A DNA stretch of 18,018 bases, taken from an uncultured Bacteroidota bacterium. Its GTDB lineage: Bacteria; Bacteroidota; Bacteroidia; NS11-12g; UBA9320. The notes beneath the pieces were generated by a model. That model had not been told where the DNA came from. It did no database searches and was given only the letters and a program-made list of their open reading frames with translations. Location: the NCBI GenBank assembly GCA_913056425.1, contig CAJXLR010000010.1:1-18018 (forward strand). The letters run 5' to 3'. This document shows, in pieces, positions 8,056 through 14,489 of this stretch. The position numbers were made by a program, and so were the translations under genes. Every line of letters starts with the position of its first letter. Within the stretch, counting starts at the first letter, position 1.

Positions 8056-9040
8056 GGTCGTTGATGTAATCAGTTAAGATTTGTTGAGTTAGTCTGCGAA
8101 CGTCGTCTTTAATGCGAACAGTGGGAATGGTGTCATCCGCCAACCATGAAGCAATAGAGTCACTACCATTAGTTAAAGATTTACAGGATCGAACACCTAA
8201 CTTTTCAAGTGCGTATGCGTTGCACTGCTGTTCAAACTGATTTCTCATTGGAATGACAAACAGCTTTTTACCCAGATATAAAGCTTCGGCGGTAGTGCCA
8301 AAACCTGCACTGCATAGCACACCAGATGCAAGTGCCATATCTTTCGTGAACTTCCCGGATATTGGGTAAACTTCTATGTTATCCTTCACATATTCTGCAG
8401 TTGTATGCTTAGAGTATACCTTCCATTTTACTTCGGAGAATTTAGCCAACTCATCAACAATTCGTTCATCGGAATAGAACGGCAGGTAAACCACATAATA
8501 GCCATGGTCTGCAACGCTCAGGCCCTTAACTTCATCACGTATTGGGGGGAAGAAAGTTTGATCTCCATACTTTTGGTAAAACAACCCGTAGCGCTTGTCT
8601 GCCGGACAAAAATATCGAAGCATAAGCTTCGCGAATGGATTAATAATAAGCGGCTTAGGAACTTTTTTATTCAACAGTGCTGCTTGATTACTAACATGCG
8701 CACAAAAGACGTCGTTACGCATCGCCGCCCAAGAGGTTATCGGTTCAAAGTCCGACACAACCAAATCATACTTTTGAATGGGTATCTTCCTTACCTCACG
8801 TATGAAACGAAAGACATTGTTTTTAGTGATTGTCTGCCAGAAGTCGTAGCTGCCGTTCTTGCCAAAATAATATGATAGGCCACTGAGTCTATACTTAACG
8901 GTGAATGGAATAGGCACTTCAGAATGGCTACCACTTGTTACAACATCTACCGTTACATGCTTCCTGAGCTCATTAATAATGTTTATTGAGCGGGTAATAT
9001 GACCGTTGCCTGTGCATTGTATGCCATAGAGTACTCGCAC
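8024..9040 (-). CDS. glycosyltransferase, GT28/MurG-like fold (MJ1255-type)
   Basis: This 338-residue protein has a GT-B arrangement. The N-terminal Gly-rich loop 'CTGNGHITRS' (residues 9-18) resembles the acceptor-side loop of MurG and MGDG synthases. The C-terminal donor-binding block 'SAGFGTTAEALYLGKKLFVIP' spans 244-264, here too long to be a coincidence of composition, and is followed by 'QFEQQCNAYAL'. The overall pattern recalls the conserved MJ1255-type glycosyltransferases. It should transfer a sugar from an NDP-sugar, probably to a lipid or another membrane-associated acceptor, but neither substrate can be read. The start is GTG at 9040, 4 bases after the TGA of the LpxH-like gene; no ATG occurs in frame until residue 107. 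It overlaps the GH1 gene by 32 bp downstream. Tight packing with a phosphoesterase and a glycosidase suggests one pathway. Confidence 0.82.
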   Translation of the reverse strand: MRVLYGIQCTGNGHITRSINIINELRKHVTVDVVTSGSHSEVPIPFTVKYRLSGLSYYFGKNGSYDFWQTITKNNVFRFIREVRKIPIQKYDLVVSDFEPITSWAAMRNDVFCAHVSNQAALLNKKVPKPLIINPFAKLMLRYFCPADKRYGLFYQKYGDQTFFPPIRDEVKGLSVADHGYYVVYLPFYSDERIVDELAKFSEVKWKVYSKHTTAEYVKDNIEVYPISGKFTKDMALASGVLCSAGFGTTAEALYLGKKLFVIPMRNQFEQQCNAYALEKLGVRSCKSLTNGSDSIASWLADDTIPTVRIKDDVRRLTQQILTDYINDHGARQLEFSS

Positions 9041-9044
9041 AAAA

Positions 9045-9887
9045 TCAAGCTTTTACGGTTACGAGTTGAAACTCTTTGAGCATTTCATTAAACAACGTTT
9101 TAGCATCTAGCTCTACTAAATCAGTGTCCAGATCTTTGCCGAGATTTAAGTCGCTGTAGTGACGTAAAGACCAAGACTTGTTCGAATACTCTAAGGCGGA
9201 TAGGTTCTCAATCCAGTCGCCACTATTCAAATACGTTACGCTACCTTTTGCTGTGGAAATGGTCCGGATTTCAGGTTGATGAATGTGACCGCACAAAACA
9301 TAATCATATTCTTTGTCGATGGCGATCTCAGCACATATTTCTTCAAACTGGTTGATGTACTTCACAGCGCTTTTTACCCCGTTTTTGATTTTCTTAGAAA
9401 AGGATATTCGCTCACGCCCTGTCAATTCCAGAATGCGATTCACCTTGTAGTTGAGCCAAATCAACAAATCGTAACTAACTGATCCTAGTTTGGTGAGCCA
9501 CCTTGAATACTGCATGGTTACATCGAACACATCCCCGTGGAACATCCACGCTTTTTTCCCGTCAAGCTCCATCACAAGCTTGTTCTCGATACGGATGTTC
9601 CCTAAACGGTATCCAACAAAACGTCTGAATACCTCATCATGGTTACCAGGAAGGAAATAGACATTTGTTCCTTTGGAAGCGAGATTGAGTATTTCTTTAA
9701 GAACCTTGGTGTGTGAATTTGGCCAGTACTTCTTCTTAAACTGCCACACATCGATAATGTCGCCATTTAAGACTAAGGTTTTAGGCTTAATGCTTTTCAA
9801 GTATTGCAATACTTCTTTGGCCCGGCTACCGTAGGTGCCTAAATGAATATCAGACAAGACAGCTACTTCTACTTTTCGACGTTTCAT
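9045..9887 (-). CDS. LpxH-like metallophosphoesterase (putative UDP-2,3-diacylglucosamine diphosphatase)
   Basis: This 280-residue protein contains the whole calcineurin-like di-metal set: 'SDIHLG' (Asp13, His15), 'NGDIIDVW' (Asp43), 'GNHDE' (Asn82, His83), 'FHGDVFD' (His117) and 'GHIHQPEI' (His201, His203). The GD-IIDVW and FHGD patterns place it near the LpxH/YbbF group, which cleaves UDP-2,3-diacylglucosamine to lipid X in lipid A synthesis at the cytoplasmic membrane. It is about 40 residues longer than E. coli LpxH, and Bacteroidota genomes can carry several related enzymes, so the exact substrate is inferred. The ATG is preceded by an A-rich stretch (ttaagaaaATG). It is the first gene of a minus-strand run of four genes, and a long upstream region with palindromic sites precedes it. 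Confidence 0.8.
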   Translation of the reverse strand: MKRRKVEVAVLSDIHLGTYGSRAKEVLQYLKSIKPKTLVLNGDIIDVWQFKKKYWPNSHTKVLKEILNLASKGTNVYFLPGNHDEVFRRFVGYRLGNIRIENKLVMELDGKKAWMFHGDVFDVTMQYSRWLTKLGSVSYDLLIWLNYKVNRILELTGRERISFSKKIKNGVKSAVKYINQFEEICAEIAIDKEYDYVLCGHIHQPEIRTISTAKGSVTYLNSGDWIENLSALEYSNKSWSLRHYSDLNLGKDLDTDLVELDAKTLFNEMLKEFQLVTVKA

Positions 9888-9936
9888 TTTCTTAATAAGT
9901 GATAGTAACTACTAAATAAGAAACGTACTATTAGAC

Positions 9937-9951
9937 GTATAATCATTATAC
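9937..9951. promoter_or_regulatory. 15-bp perfect palindrome upstream of the lpxH-like gene
   Basis: GTATAATCATTATAC is a perfect dyad around the C at 9944. It lies 50 bp before the start codon of the LpxH-like gene. It contains TATAAT in both orientations and is preceded on the minus strand by TTTTG. It could be an operator or part of the promoter; a good TAnnTTTG box was not found here, so the promoter position is open. Confidence 0.4.
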
Positions 9952-10034
9952 AAAAGTTCACTTACATGGTTTAACAATTATGAGCAAAACTTCAAGAGAT
10001 TATTATCTTTTAGTATTCTGAAAATCAACCGAAT

Positions 10035-10057
10035 GTAACAGAATTGTTACTTCTGTT
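10035..10057. promoter_or_regulatory. overlapping inverted repeats, candidate operator or RNA switch stem
   Basis: Two perfect inverted repeats share bases here: GTAACA/TGTTAC (10035-10040 with 10045-10050, 4-base loop) and AACAGAA/TTCTGTT (10037-10043 with 10051-10057, 7-base loop). Only one stem could form at a time in RNA. The site is about 150 bp upstream of the LpxH-like gene. No regulator can be named. Confidence 0.3.
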
Positions 10058-10084
10058 TATAAACGCTATTATGCATACTTGTTG

Positions 10085-10100
10085 TGACACTAAGGTGTCA
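10085..10100. promoter_or_regulatory. inverted repeat TGACAC-TAAG-GTGTCA
   Basis: A perfect 6-bp stem with a 4-base loop lies 11 bp beyond the stop codon of the small ORF on the minus strand. No T run follows on either strand, so it is a weak terminator at best; an operator site is equally possible. Confidence 0.3.
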
Positions 10101-10111
10101 TTGAGGAGACT

Positions 10112-10258
10112 TTAATGTTGGTTTGCAAGTAGTCTAATTTTGGAAAATTCTACGTGTGAAGACTGACTCACCCCATTGTCGCTCGGCTTGAAAGCGGTAA
10201 ATCCCAGTAGACCAATTACGAGTATACATACGATGAATACTATGTACGACTTTTTCAT
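10112..10258 (-). CDS. small membrane or exported peptide (48 aa), hypothetical
   Basis: Translating the minus strand from the ATG at 10258 gives 48 residues ending at a TAA at 10112-10114. The N-terminus is MKKSYIVFIVCILVIGLL: two lysines followed by about 17 strongly hydrophobic residues, then GFTAFKPSDNG and a polar tail ending in LLANQH. This is the layout of a signal peptide or single transmembrane anchor, which a random AT-rich frame rarely produces with such a clean charge-hydrophobic-polar order. There is no lipobox. I do not recognise the family. The start codon lies 22 bp beyond the T run of a strong terminator on the same strand, so it needs readthrough, attenuation, or a promoter hidden in that hairpin. 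It could also be a chance ORF. Confidence 0.45.
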   Translation of the reverse strand: MKKSYIVFIVCILVIGLLGFTAFKPSDNGVSQSSHVEFSKIRLLANQH

Positions 10259-10280
10259 GGTATGGCAACTAAAACTATCC

Positions 10281-10307
10281 AAAAAAAGTCCCGGTTACCA
10301 CCGGGAC
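10281..10307 (-). terminator. Rho-independent terminator of the carB operon transcript
   Basis: On the minus strand an 8-bp GC-rich stem (GTCCCGGT/ACCGGGAC, 10300-10307 with 10288-10295, loop GGTA) is followed directly by seven T residues (10287-10281). This is a strong intrinsic terminator for minus-strand transcription arriving from carB and the DUF4834-like gene. There is no matching T run for the plus strand. Confidence 0.85.
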
Positions 10308-10470
10308 GATTGAATGAAAAACGTACGTAAAAGAGTGCTATTTCAACACTTTTTGTTCTCTATGTCGCATAACATTTATGCAGCATCGAGAGACAACCTG
10401 CAGTGAGTTACACTGTAGATTGACCTGCACGTGCAAAGAAAGCGAAGCGCTAACTCGCATTGCTTTATCT
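10308..10470 (-). ncRNA. candidate structured RNA (3'-UTR small RNA or leader), unassigned
   Basis: Read on the minus strand, this stretch can form several hairpins in a row ahead of the terminator. They are: nested GCAA/TTGC and GCGA/TCGC stems at about 10433-10465; the palindrome TGCACGTGCA (10426-10435), which competes with the outer of those stems; an 8-bp stem with one G-U pair at 10398-10418 (loop of 5); a 44-nt imperfect hairpin at 10353-10396 with about 17 pairs and a 3-base loop; and a bulged stem at 10329-10352. It does not match 4.5S RNA, tmRNA or RNase P RNA motifs that I know; 6S RNA cannot be excluded by eye. No consensus TAnnTTTG promoter is visible just upstream, so processing from the carB operon mRNA is the simplest source. 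Confidence 0.35.
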
Positions 10471-10528
10471 AGTGTTAAGAAAGTATTGTAGAATCGTTTA
10501 CTGATTGTAACGACTTTCAGTTGAGGTC

Positions 10529-10780
10529 CTATTCGTCTACTTCTTCGAAATCAACGTATGTGCCTTCATCCGAGTTCTTGGCCGGTTTTGAGGCAGATTT
10601 TCCACTGCCTACGATATTAACGTCTCCTTCCTGTCTGTTTTGTTTTTCAGCGTTGCGCGCTTGGCGCATGAATTGCTCACGTTGCTCCATAACGGCACTC
10701 CGAATTCTCCAGAGGCGCGAGAAAAAGCGAATCACCATAATGGCAAATATGATTAGAAGGATTTGTCCGAACGACGGCAT
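10529..10780 (-). CDS. DUF4834-like small membrane protein
   Basis: This 83-residue protein has an N-terminal membrane segment (about residues 5-20, QILLIIFAIMVIRFF). A basic, Arg-rich stretch (RLWRIRSAVMEQREQF) follows, then a polar disordered region, and a short acidic end 'YVDFEEVDE'. This layout and the acidic tail resemble the DUF4834 proteins of Bacteroidota, whose function is unknown. The ATG is one base after the carB stop codon, so it is almost certainly cotranscribed with carB, although nothing in it suggests a role in pyrimidine or arginine synthesis. Family assignment is from memory of the pattern and is moderate. Confidence 0.7.
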   Translation of the reverse strand: MPSFGQILLIIFAIMVIRFFSRLWRIRSAVMEQREQFMRQARNAEKQNRQEGDVNIVGSGKSASKPAKNSDEGTYVDFEEVDE

Positions 10781-10781
10781 T

Positions 10782-13598
10782 TTATTTACTCAAGAACATT
10801 GATTTCTCTTTATACAATTCGCGGAAGTAATCGTCTTTCGTACTTTCGACAAACAGTATCGCTTCTCCGGTAGACTTCATCTCCGGCCCTAATTCCTTGT
10901 CAACTTTCGGGAATTTGTTAAACGAGAACACAGGCTTTTTGATTGCGTATCCCTGAGGCTTCTGAACAATATCGAAATCTTTCAACTTGTGTGTGCCGAG
11001 CATCACCTTGGTTGCAATATTTACATATGGTACCTGGTAAGCCTTACAGATAAACGGAACTGTTCGCGATGCACGTGGATTTGCTTCAATCACGTATACT
11101 TTTTCATCTTTAACGGCAAATTGGATGTTCAATAAACCTCGGATGTTAAGAGCGTTAGCAACTTTGTGCGTGTACTCCTTGATTTGATCCATCACCTTGT
11201 CTGAGAAACTAAATGGAGGGAGAACCGCAGAAGAATCACCTGAATGGATTCCTGCTGGCTCAATGTGTTCCATAATACCCATGATGTGAACTTCGTCACC
11301 ATCACAAATACTATCACTTTCAGCTTCTTCAGCACGGTCTAAGAAGTGATCAATTAGAATTCGATTCCCTGGCAGGTCGCCTTGTAGTTCGATAACGGCT
11401 TTTTGTAGGTCCTCATCGTTAATAACGATTTTCATACCCTGACCACCAAGGACATATGACGGTCTTACCAAGACCGGATATCCTACTTCGTTTGCTATTT
11501 CTATGGCCTCGTAAGCATTTTCGGCAACACCATACTTAGGATATGGAATGTCAAGCTCTTTCAATAGATCGGAGAACGATCCACGGTCTTCAGCTAAATC
11601 CATGTCAGGGAACGAAGTACCAATAATCTTAATGCCGTATTCGTGCAGTTTTTCAGCAAGCTTTAATGCAGTCTGACCACCGAGTTGTACAATAACTCCT
11701 TCAGGTTTTTCATGGTCGATGATTTCACGCAAATGCTCCCAGAATACAGGTTCGAAGTAGAGCTTATCTGCCATGTCGAAATCCGTAGAAACCGTTTCCG
11801 GATTACAGTTCATCATGATGGCCTCATACTCTTCTTCTTCACTGGCTAGCAGCCCGTGAACGCAGCAGTAGTCGAACTCAATACCTTGTCCAATTCGATT
11901 AGGCCCTGCTCCAAGAACAACAATTTTCTTGCGGTCTGTAACAACGGACTCATTCTCTCCGTCGAATGTAGAGTAGAAGTAGTTGGTTGGCGATTCAAAT
12001 TCAGCTGCACAGGTATCAACCACCTTAAAGACGCGTTTCATGTTAAGCTCATTTCGCTTTTCATACACATCATCTTCGGTGCAGTTGCCCACGGCATGAG
12101 CTATTTGAAAATCAGAGAATCCTTTTTCTTTGGCGGTTCTAAGAACCAAAGGATCTATGTTGTCGATTGTATATTTCTTAATCTCGCGCTCGGTTTTTAC
12201 CAAGTCGTAAATCTGCTCCAAGAACCATCGGTCGATATTCGTTGCTTCTTGAATAGACGTAATCGGCACACCCAAGCTAATAGCATCTTTGATGTGGAAT
12301 ATTCGATCCCAGCTCGGATTCTTTAAGCTGTGAATAAGCTTCTCCAGGTTACGTTCTTCATAACCATCACAACCAAGCCCCATTCGCTTGAGCTCAAGGC
12401 CTTGACATGCCTTTTGCAATGCTTCTTGGAAGCTTCGTCCTATGGCCATTACTTCACCTACCGACTTCATCTGCAATCCTAGCGTAGGATCTGCACCTGG
12501 GAATTTCGAGAAATTCCAACGAGGTATTTTGATAATGGTATAATCGATTGCCGGTTCAAAGAATGCCGATGTAGTCTTCGTTACCGGGTTTTTCAATTCG
12601 TCGAGATAATAGCCAATAGCAAGTTTGGCCGCAATCTTGGCAATTGGGTAACCTGTTGCTTTTGACGCCAAAGCCGAAGATCTACTCACCCGAGGGTTGA
12701 TTTCGATGGCAATGATGTCTTCGTTTTCAGGGTTAACAGAGAACTGAACGTTACATCCACCTGCAAACTGACCCATGCTACGCATCATCTTAAATGCCTG
12801 ATTTCGCATTTCTTGAAAACATGTGTCGCTCAAAGTCATCGCAGGAGCGATGGTAATCGAGTCACCTGTATGGATACCCATCGGATCCACGTTTTCAATG
12901 GTACATATAACTGCGATATCATCCTTGGAGTCACGTAAAAGCTCGAGCTCGTATTCTTTCCAGCCAAGCACTGCTTTTTCCACCAATACCTCGTGAGTTG
13001 GAGATGCATTTAATCCTCTTTTCAGTGAGTCATCAAACTCATCCTTGGAGTGAACAAATCCACCACCGTATCCACCTAAAGTGTATGAAGGCCGAATTAC
13101 CAAAGGGAAGCCAAGTTTCTGAGCGGCTTCTTTACCTTCTAAGAATGAGTTAGCAATTTGTGAAGGTGCAACACCAATTCCAATTTCAACCATGAGTTTT
13201 CTGAACTCCTCACGGTTTTCGGTTTTCTCAATTGCATGAATATCAACTCCGATAATACGGCAGTTGTATTTCTCCCAGATACCTAATTCGTCTACCTCTT
13301 TGGCAAGGTTTAATGCTGTTTGTCCACCCATGGTCGGCAGTACCGCATCAATGTCGTGCTTTTGCAAAATAGACTCAATAGACGCCGGTGTAAGTGGCAA
13401 CAAGTAAATGTTGTCTGCCATTACCGGGTCGGTCATGATGGTTGCCGGGTTTGAGTTAATCAACGTTACCGAGATACCCTCTTCTTGAAGGGATCTGGCT
13501 GCCTGGCTTCCGGAGTAATCAAATTCACACGCTTGACCAATAATGATTGGACCACTACCGATAATTAGGACTGATTTTAATGAGGTATCTTTGGGCAT
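10782..13598 (-). CDS. carB: carbamoyl-phosphate synthase large subunit, lacking the allosteric domain
   Basis: This 938-residue protein makes carbamoyl phosphate from bicarbonate, ammonia (from the CarA glutaminase subunit) and two ATP, for pyrimidine and arginine synthesis. Two homologous halves are visible. The N-terminal carboxyphosphate half begins 'VLIIGSGPIIIGQACEFDYSG' minus its last residue and includes an ATP-grasp domain ('RPSYTLGGYGGGFV', 'AIEINPRVSRSSALASKATG'). An oligomerisation linker lies at about 400-550. The second half begins at about 560 ('VLGAGPNRIGQGIEFDYC') and includes 'RPSYVLGGQGMKIV' and 'VIEANPRASRTVPF'. The protein stops shortly after 'GPEMKSTGEAILF', so the roughly 130-residue C-terminal MGS-like domain that binds UMP and ornithine in E. 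coli is absent. The short tail '...YFRELYKEKSMFLSK' is what Flavobacteria normally have, so this is not a truncation. carA is not in the window. A TAnnTTTG box lies just upstream of the ATG. Confidence 0.97.
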   Translation of the reverse strand: MPKDTSLKSVLIIGSGPIIIGQACEFDYSGSQAARSLQEEGISVTLINSNPATIMTDPVMADNIYLLPLTPASIESILQKHDIDAVLPTMGGQTALNLAKEVDELGIWEKYNCRIIGVDIHAIEKTENREEFRKLMVEIGIGVAPSQIANSFLEGKEAAQKLGFPLVIRPSYTLGGYGGGFVHSKDEFDDSLKRGLNASPTHEVLVEKAVLGWKEYELELLRDSKDDIAVICTIENVDPMGIHTGDSITIAPAMTLSDTCFQEMRNQAFKMMRSMGQFAGGCNVQFSVNPENEDIIAIEINPRVSRSSALASKATGYPIAKIAAKLAIGYYLDELKNPVTKTTSAFFEPAIDYTIIKIPRWNFSKFPGADPTLGLQMKSVGEVMAIGRSFQEALQKACQGLELKRMGLGCDGYEERNLEKLIHSLKNPSWDRIFHIKDAISLGVPITSIQEATNIDRWFLEQIYDLVKTEREIKKYTIDNIDPLVLRTAKEKGFSDFQIAHAVGNCTEDDVYEKRNELNMKRVFKVVDTCAAEFESPTNYFYSTFDGENESVVTDRKKIVVLGAGPNRIGQGIEFDYCCVHGLLASEEEEYEAIMMNCNPETVSTDFDMADKLYFEPVFWEHLREIIDHEKPEGVIVQLGGQTALKLAEKLHEYGIKIIGTSFPDMDLAEDRGSFSDLLKELDIPYPKYGVAENAYEAIEIANEVGYPVLVRPSYVLGGQGMKIVINDEDLQKAVIELQGDLPGNRILIDHFLDRAEEAESDSICDGDEVHIMGIMEHIEPAGIHSGDSSAVLPPFSFSDKVMDQIKEYTHKVANALNIRGLLNIQFAVKDEKVYVIEANPRASRTVPFICKAYQVPYVNIATKVMLGTHKLKDFDIVQKPQGYAIKKPVFSFNKFPKVDKELGPEMKSTGEAILFVESTKDDYFRELYKEKSMFLSK
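13586..13593 (+). promoter_or_regulatory. candidate Bacteroidota -7 box for the alpha/beta hydrolase pair
   Basis: TATCTTTG matches the Bacteroidota -7 consensus TAnnTTTG exactly. A possible -33-like TTAG lies 17 bp upstream (13565-13568). Transcription would start near 13600, inside the carB divergent region, and upstream of the preferred GTG start at 13655. The box overlaps the first carB codons, so a chance match is possible. Confidence 0.35.
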
Positions 13599-13619
13599 CG
13601 TCTTTCTTTACAAATTGGG

Positions 13620-13627
13620 CAAAATTA
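13620..13627 (-). promoter_or_regulatory. candidate Bacteroidota -7 box for carB
   Basis: On the minus strand TAATTTTG matches TAnnTTTG exactly and lies 21 bp before the carB ATG, giving a short leader of about 14 nt. A clear TTTG -33 element is not seen at the expected distance. The position makes it the best promoter candidate for carB. Confidence 0.45.
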
Positions 13628-13654
13628 AGACAAATCGAGGCTAAAAAAGAGAAT

Positions 13655-14467
13655 GTGGAAAAGCAGTTTATCTGGAGAGCGTCTTCCATAAACTATCAGG
13701 AATTTGGTTCGGGAGGTAACCTGCTCATTGCATTTCATGGTTATGGTCAGGACTCCAGTGTATTCAGGGTGTTCGAAGAATCATTGGGCGAAAAGTATCG
13801 CGTAGTATCGGTTGATTTACCTTATCAAGGGAAGACCATATGGGGTGAGGATCACGAGCTAAACAGACGAGATCTACTTGAACTTATCGACGATTTTTTG
13901 ATTCACCTTGGACATCAAAACAAAGTTTCGCTGCTCGGTTACAGTATTGGCGGAAATTATGCGTTAGGATTCACCGTTGCACGTCCTGAAATCATCGATG
14001 AACTTTGGTTGATTGCCGCAGATGGATTAACCCAGCGTATATGGTTCCGCTTTATTACAAAAACCACCCTCGGACGATTCCTGTTTCAACGATTTATTTT
14101 AAACCCATCACGCATAATTTACACGCTGAACATTGCTGGTAAACTTGGGATTTTAGCACGACGTACAGTCGCATTTTATAAGTCGACTATCGACACAAAA
14201 CTCAAAAGAAAAGAGCTGTTTCTACGCTGGCGGAGCTCTGCACGAATCGCCCCGGATGTGAGCACGTCTCGAAATGTCTTGAACGGATACCGAATAAAGA
14301 CCCATTTGATTTACGGTAAGCGAGACTCGGTGATTTCCTATCATGCAGCTGTGAAGTTTTCAGATTCCGTAGCAACATCCGATTTGTACTTGGTTGACAA
14401 AGGACACAGGTTGTTGGTTCCCGATACAAACGCAACCATTAATGTTATTTTAGGTTCGAAAGATTAG
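13655..14467 (+). CDS. alpha/beta hydrolase
   Basis: The frame is open back to an ATG at 13580, but that start would overlap the first 19 bases of divergent carB, and the extra N-terminus (MRYLWASSFFTNW) is unlike the family. The GTG at 13655, after an A-rich stretch, gives 270 residues beginning 'EKQFIWRASSINYQEFG' after the initiator and is preferred. Numbering from it, the oxyanion 'HGYG' is at 28-31, the nucleophile Ser97 in 'GYSIGG', the likely acid Asp224 in 'GKRDSV', and His251 in 'DKGHRLL', so the triad is complete. It is an alpha/beta hydrolase of unknown substrate; no signal peptide is present. The cap region (about 125-200) is basic and aromatic (for example 'QRIWFRFITKTTLGRFLFQR'), which might bind membranes or a lipid substrate (inference). 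A second hydrolase follows after 22 bp. Confidence 0.82.
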   Translation: MEKQFIWRASSINYQEFGSGGNLLIAFHGYGQDSSVFRVFEESLGEKYRVVSVDLPYQGKTIWGEDHELNRRDLLELIDDFLIHLGHQNKVSLLGYSIGGNYALGFTVARPEIIDELWLIAADGLTQRIWFRFITKTTLGRFLFQRFILNPSRIIYTLNIAGKLGILARRTVAFYKSTIDTKLKRKELFLRWRSSARIAPDVSTSRNVLNGYRIKTHLIYGKRDSVISYHAAVKFSDSVATSDLYLVDKGHRLLVPDTNATINVILGSKD

Positions 14468-14489
14468 AGGTATTAACTAATCTTGCATC

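Larger units (their letters stand above)
9888..10528. other. 640-bp intergenic region with regulatory sites, a small ORF and hairpins
   Basis: This stretch separates the LpxH-like gene from the DUF4834-like gene; both are on the minus strand. The part next to lpxH (9888-10110) is AT-rich and holds several short perfect inverted repeats but no long ORF. The middle (10112-10258) holds a likely small gene. The part from 10281 to about 10470 holds a clear minus-strand terminator and a run of further hairpins. No tRNA, transposon end or CRISPR repeat is recognisable in it. Confidence 0.7.

Noticed and set aside
8405..8875. 156-residue plus-strand ORF
   Set aside because: It lies entirely antisense to the glycosyltransferase, which has conserved motifs on the other strand.
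10338..10460. 40-residue minus-strand ORF (MRVSASLSLHV...) upstream of the terminator
   Set aside because: No signal peptide or recognisable composition, and it runs through the hairpins; more likely structured non-coding RNA, although a leader peptide cannot be fully excluded.
10521..10802. 93-residue plus-strand ORF opposite the DUF4834-like gene
   Set aside because: It is the antisense of a gene with a clear membrane segment and family-like acidic tail; its own translation is Ser/Arg/Cys-rich with no family resemblance.
11856..12326. 156-residue plus-strand ORF
   Set aside because: It lies entirely inside carB on the opposite strand.
10782..13598. carB as a truncated pseudogene
   Set aside because: Both ATP-grasp halves are intact, and the short C-terminus with the FLSK ending is the usual flavobacterial form.
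13580..13654. ATG start for the first alpha/beta hydrolase
   Set aside because: It would overlap the carB start codon and a candidate promoter box, and the added residues do not resemble the family; GTG at 13655 is preferred.
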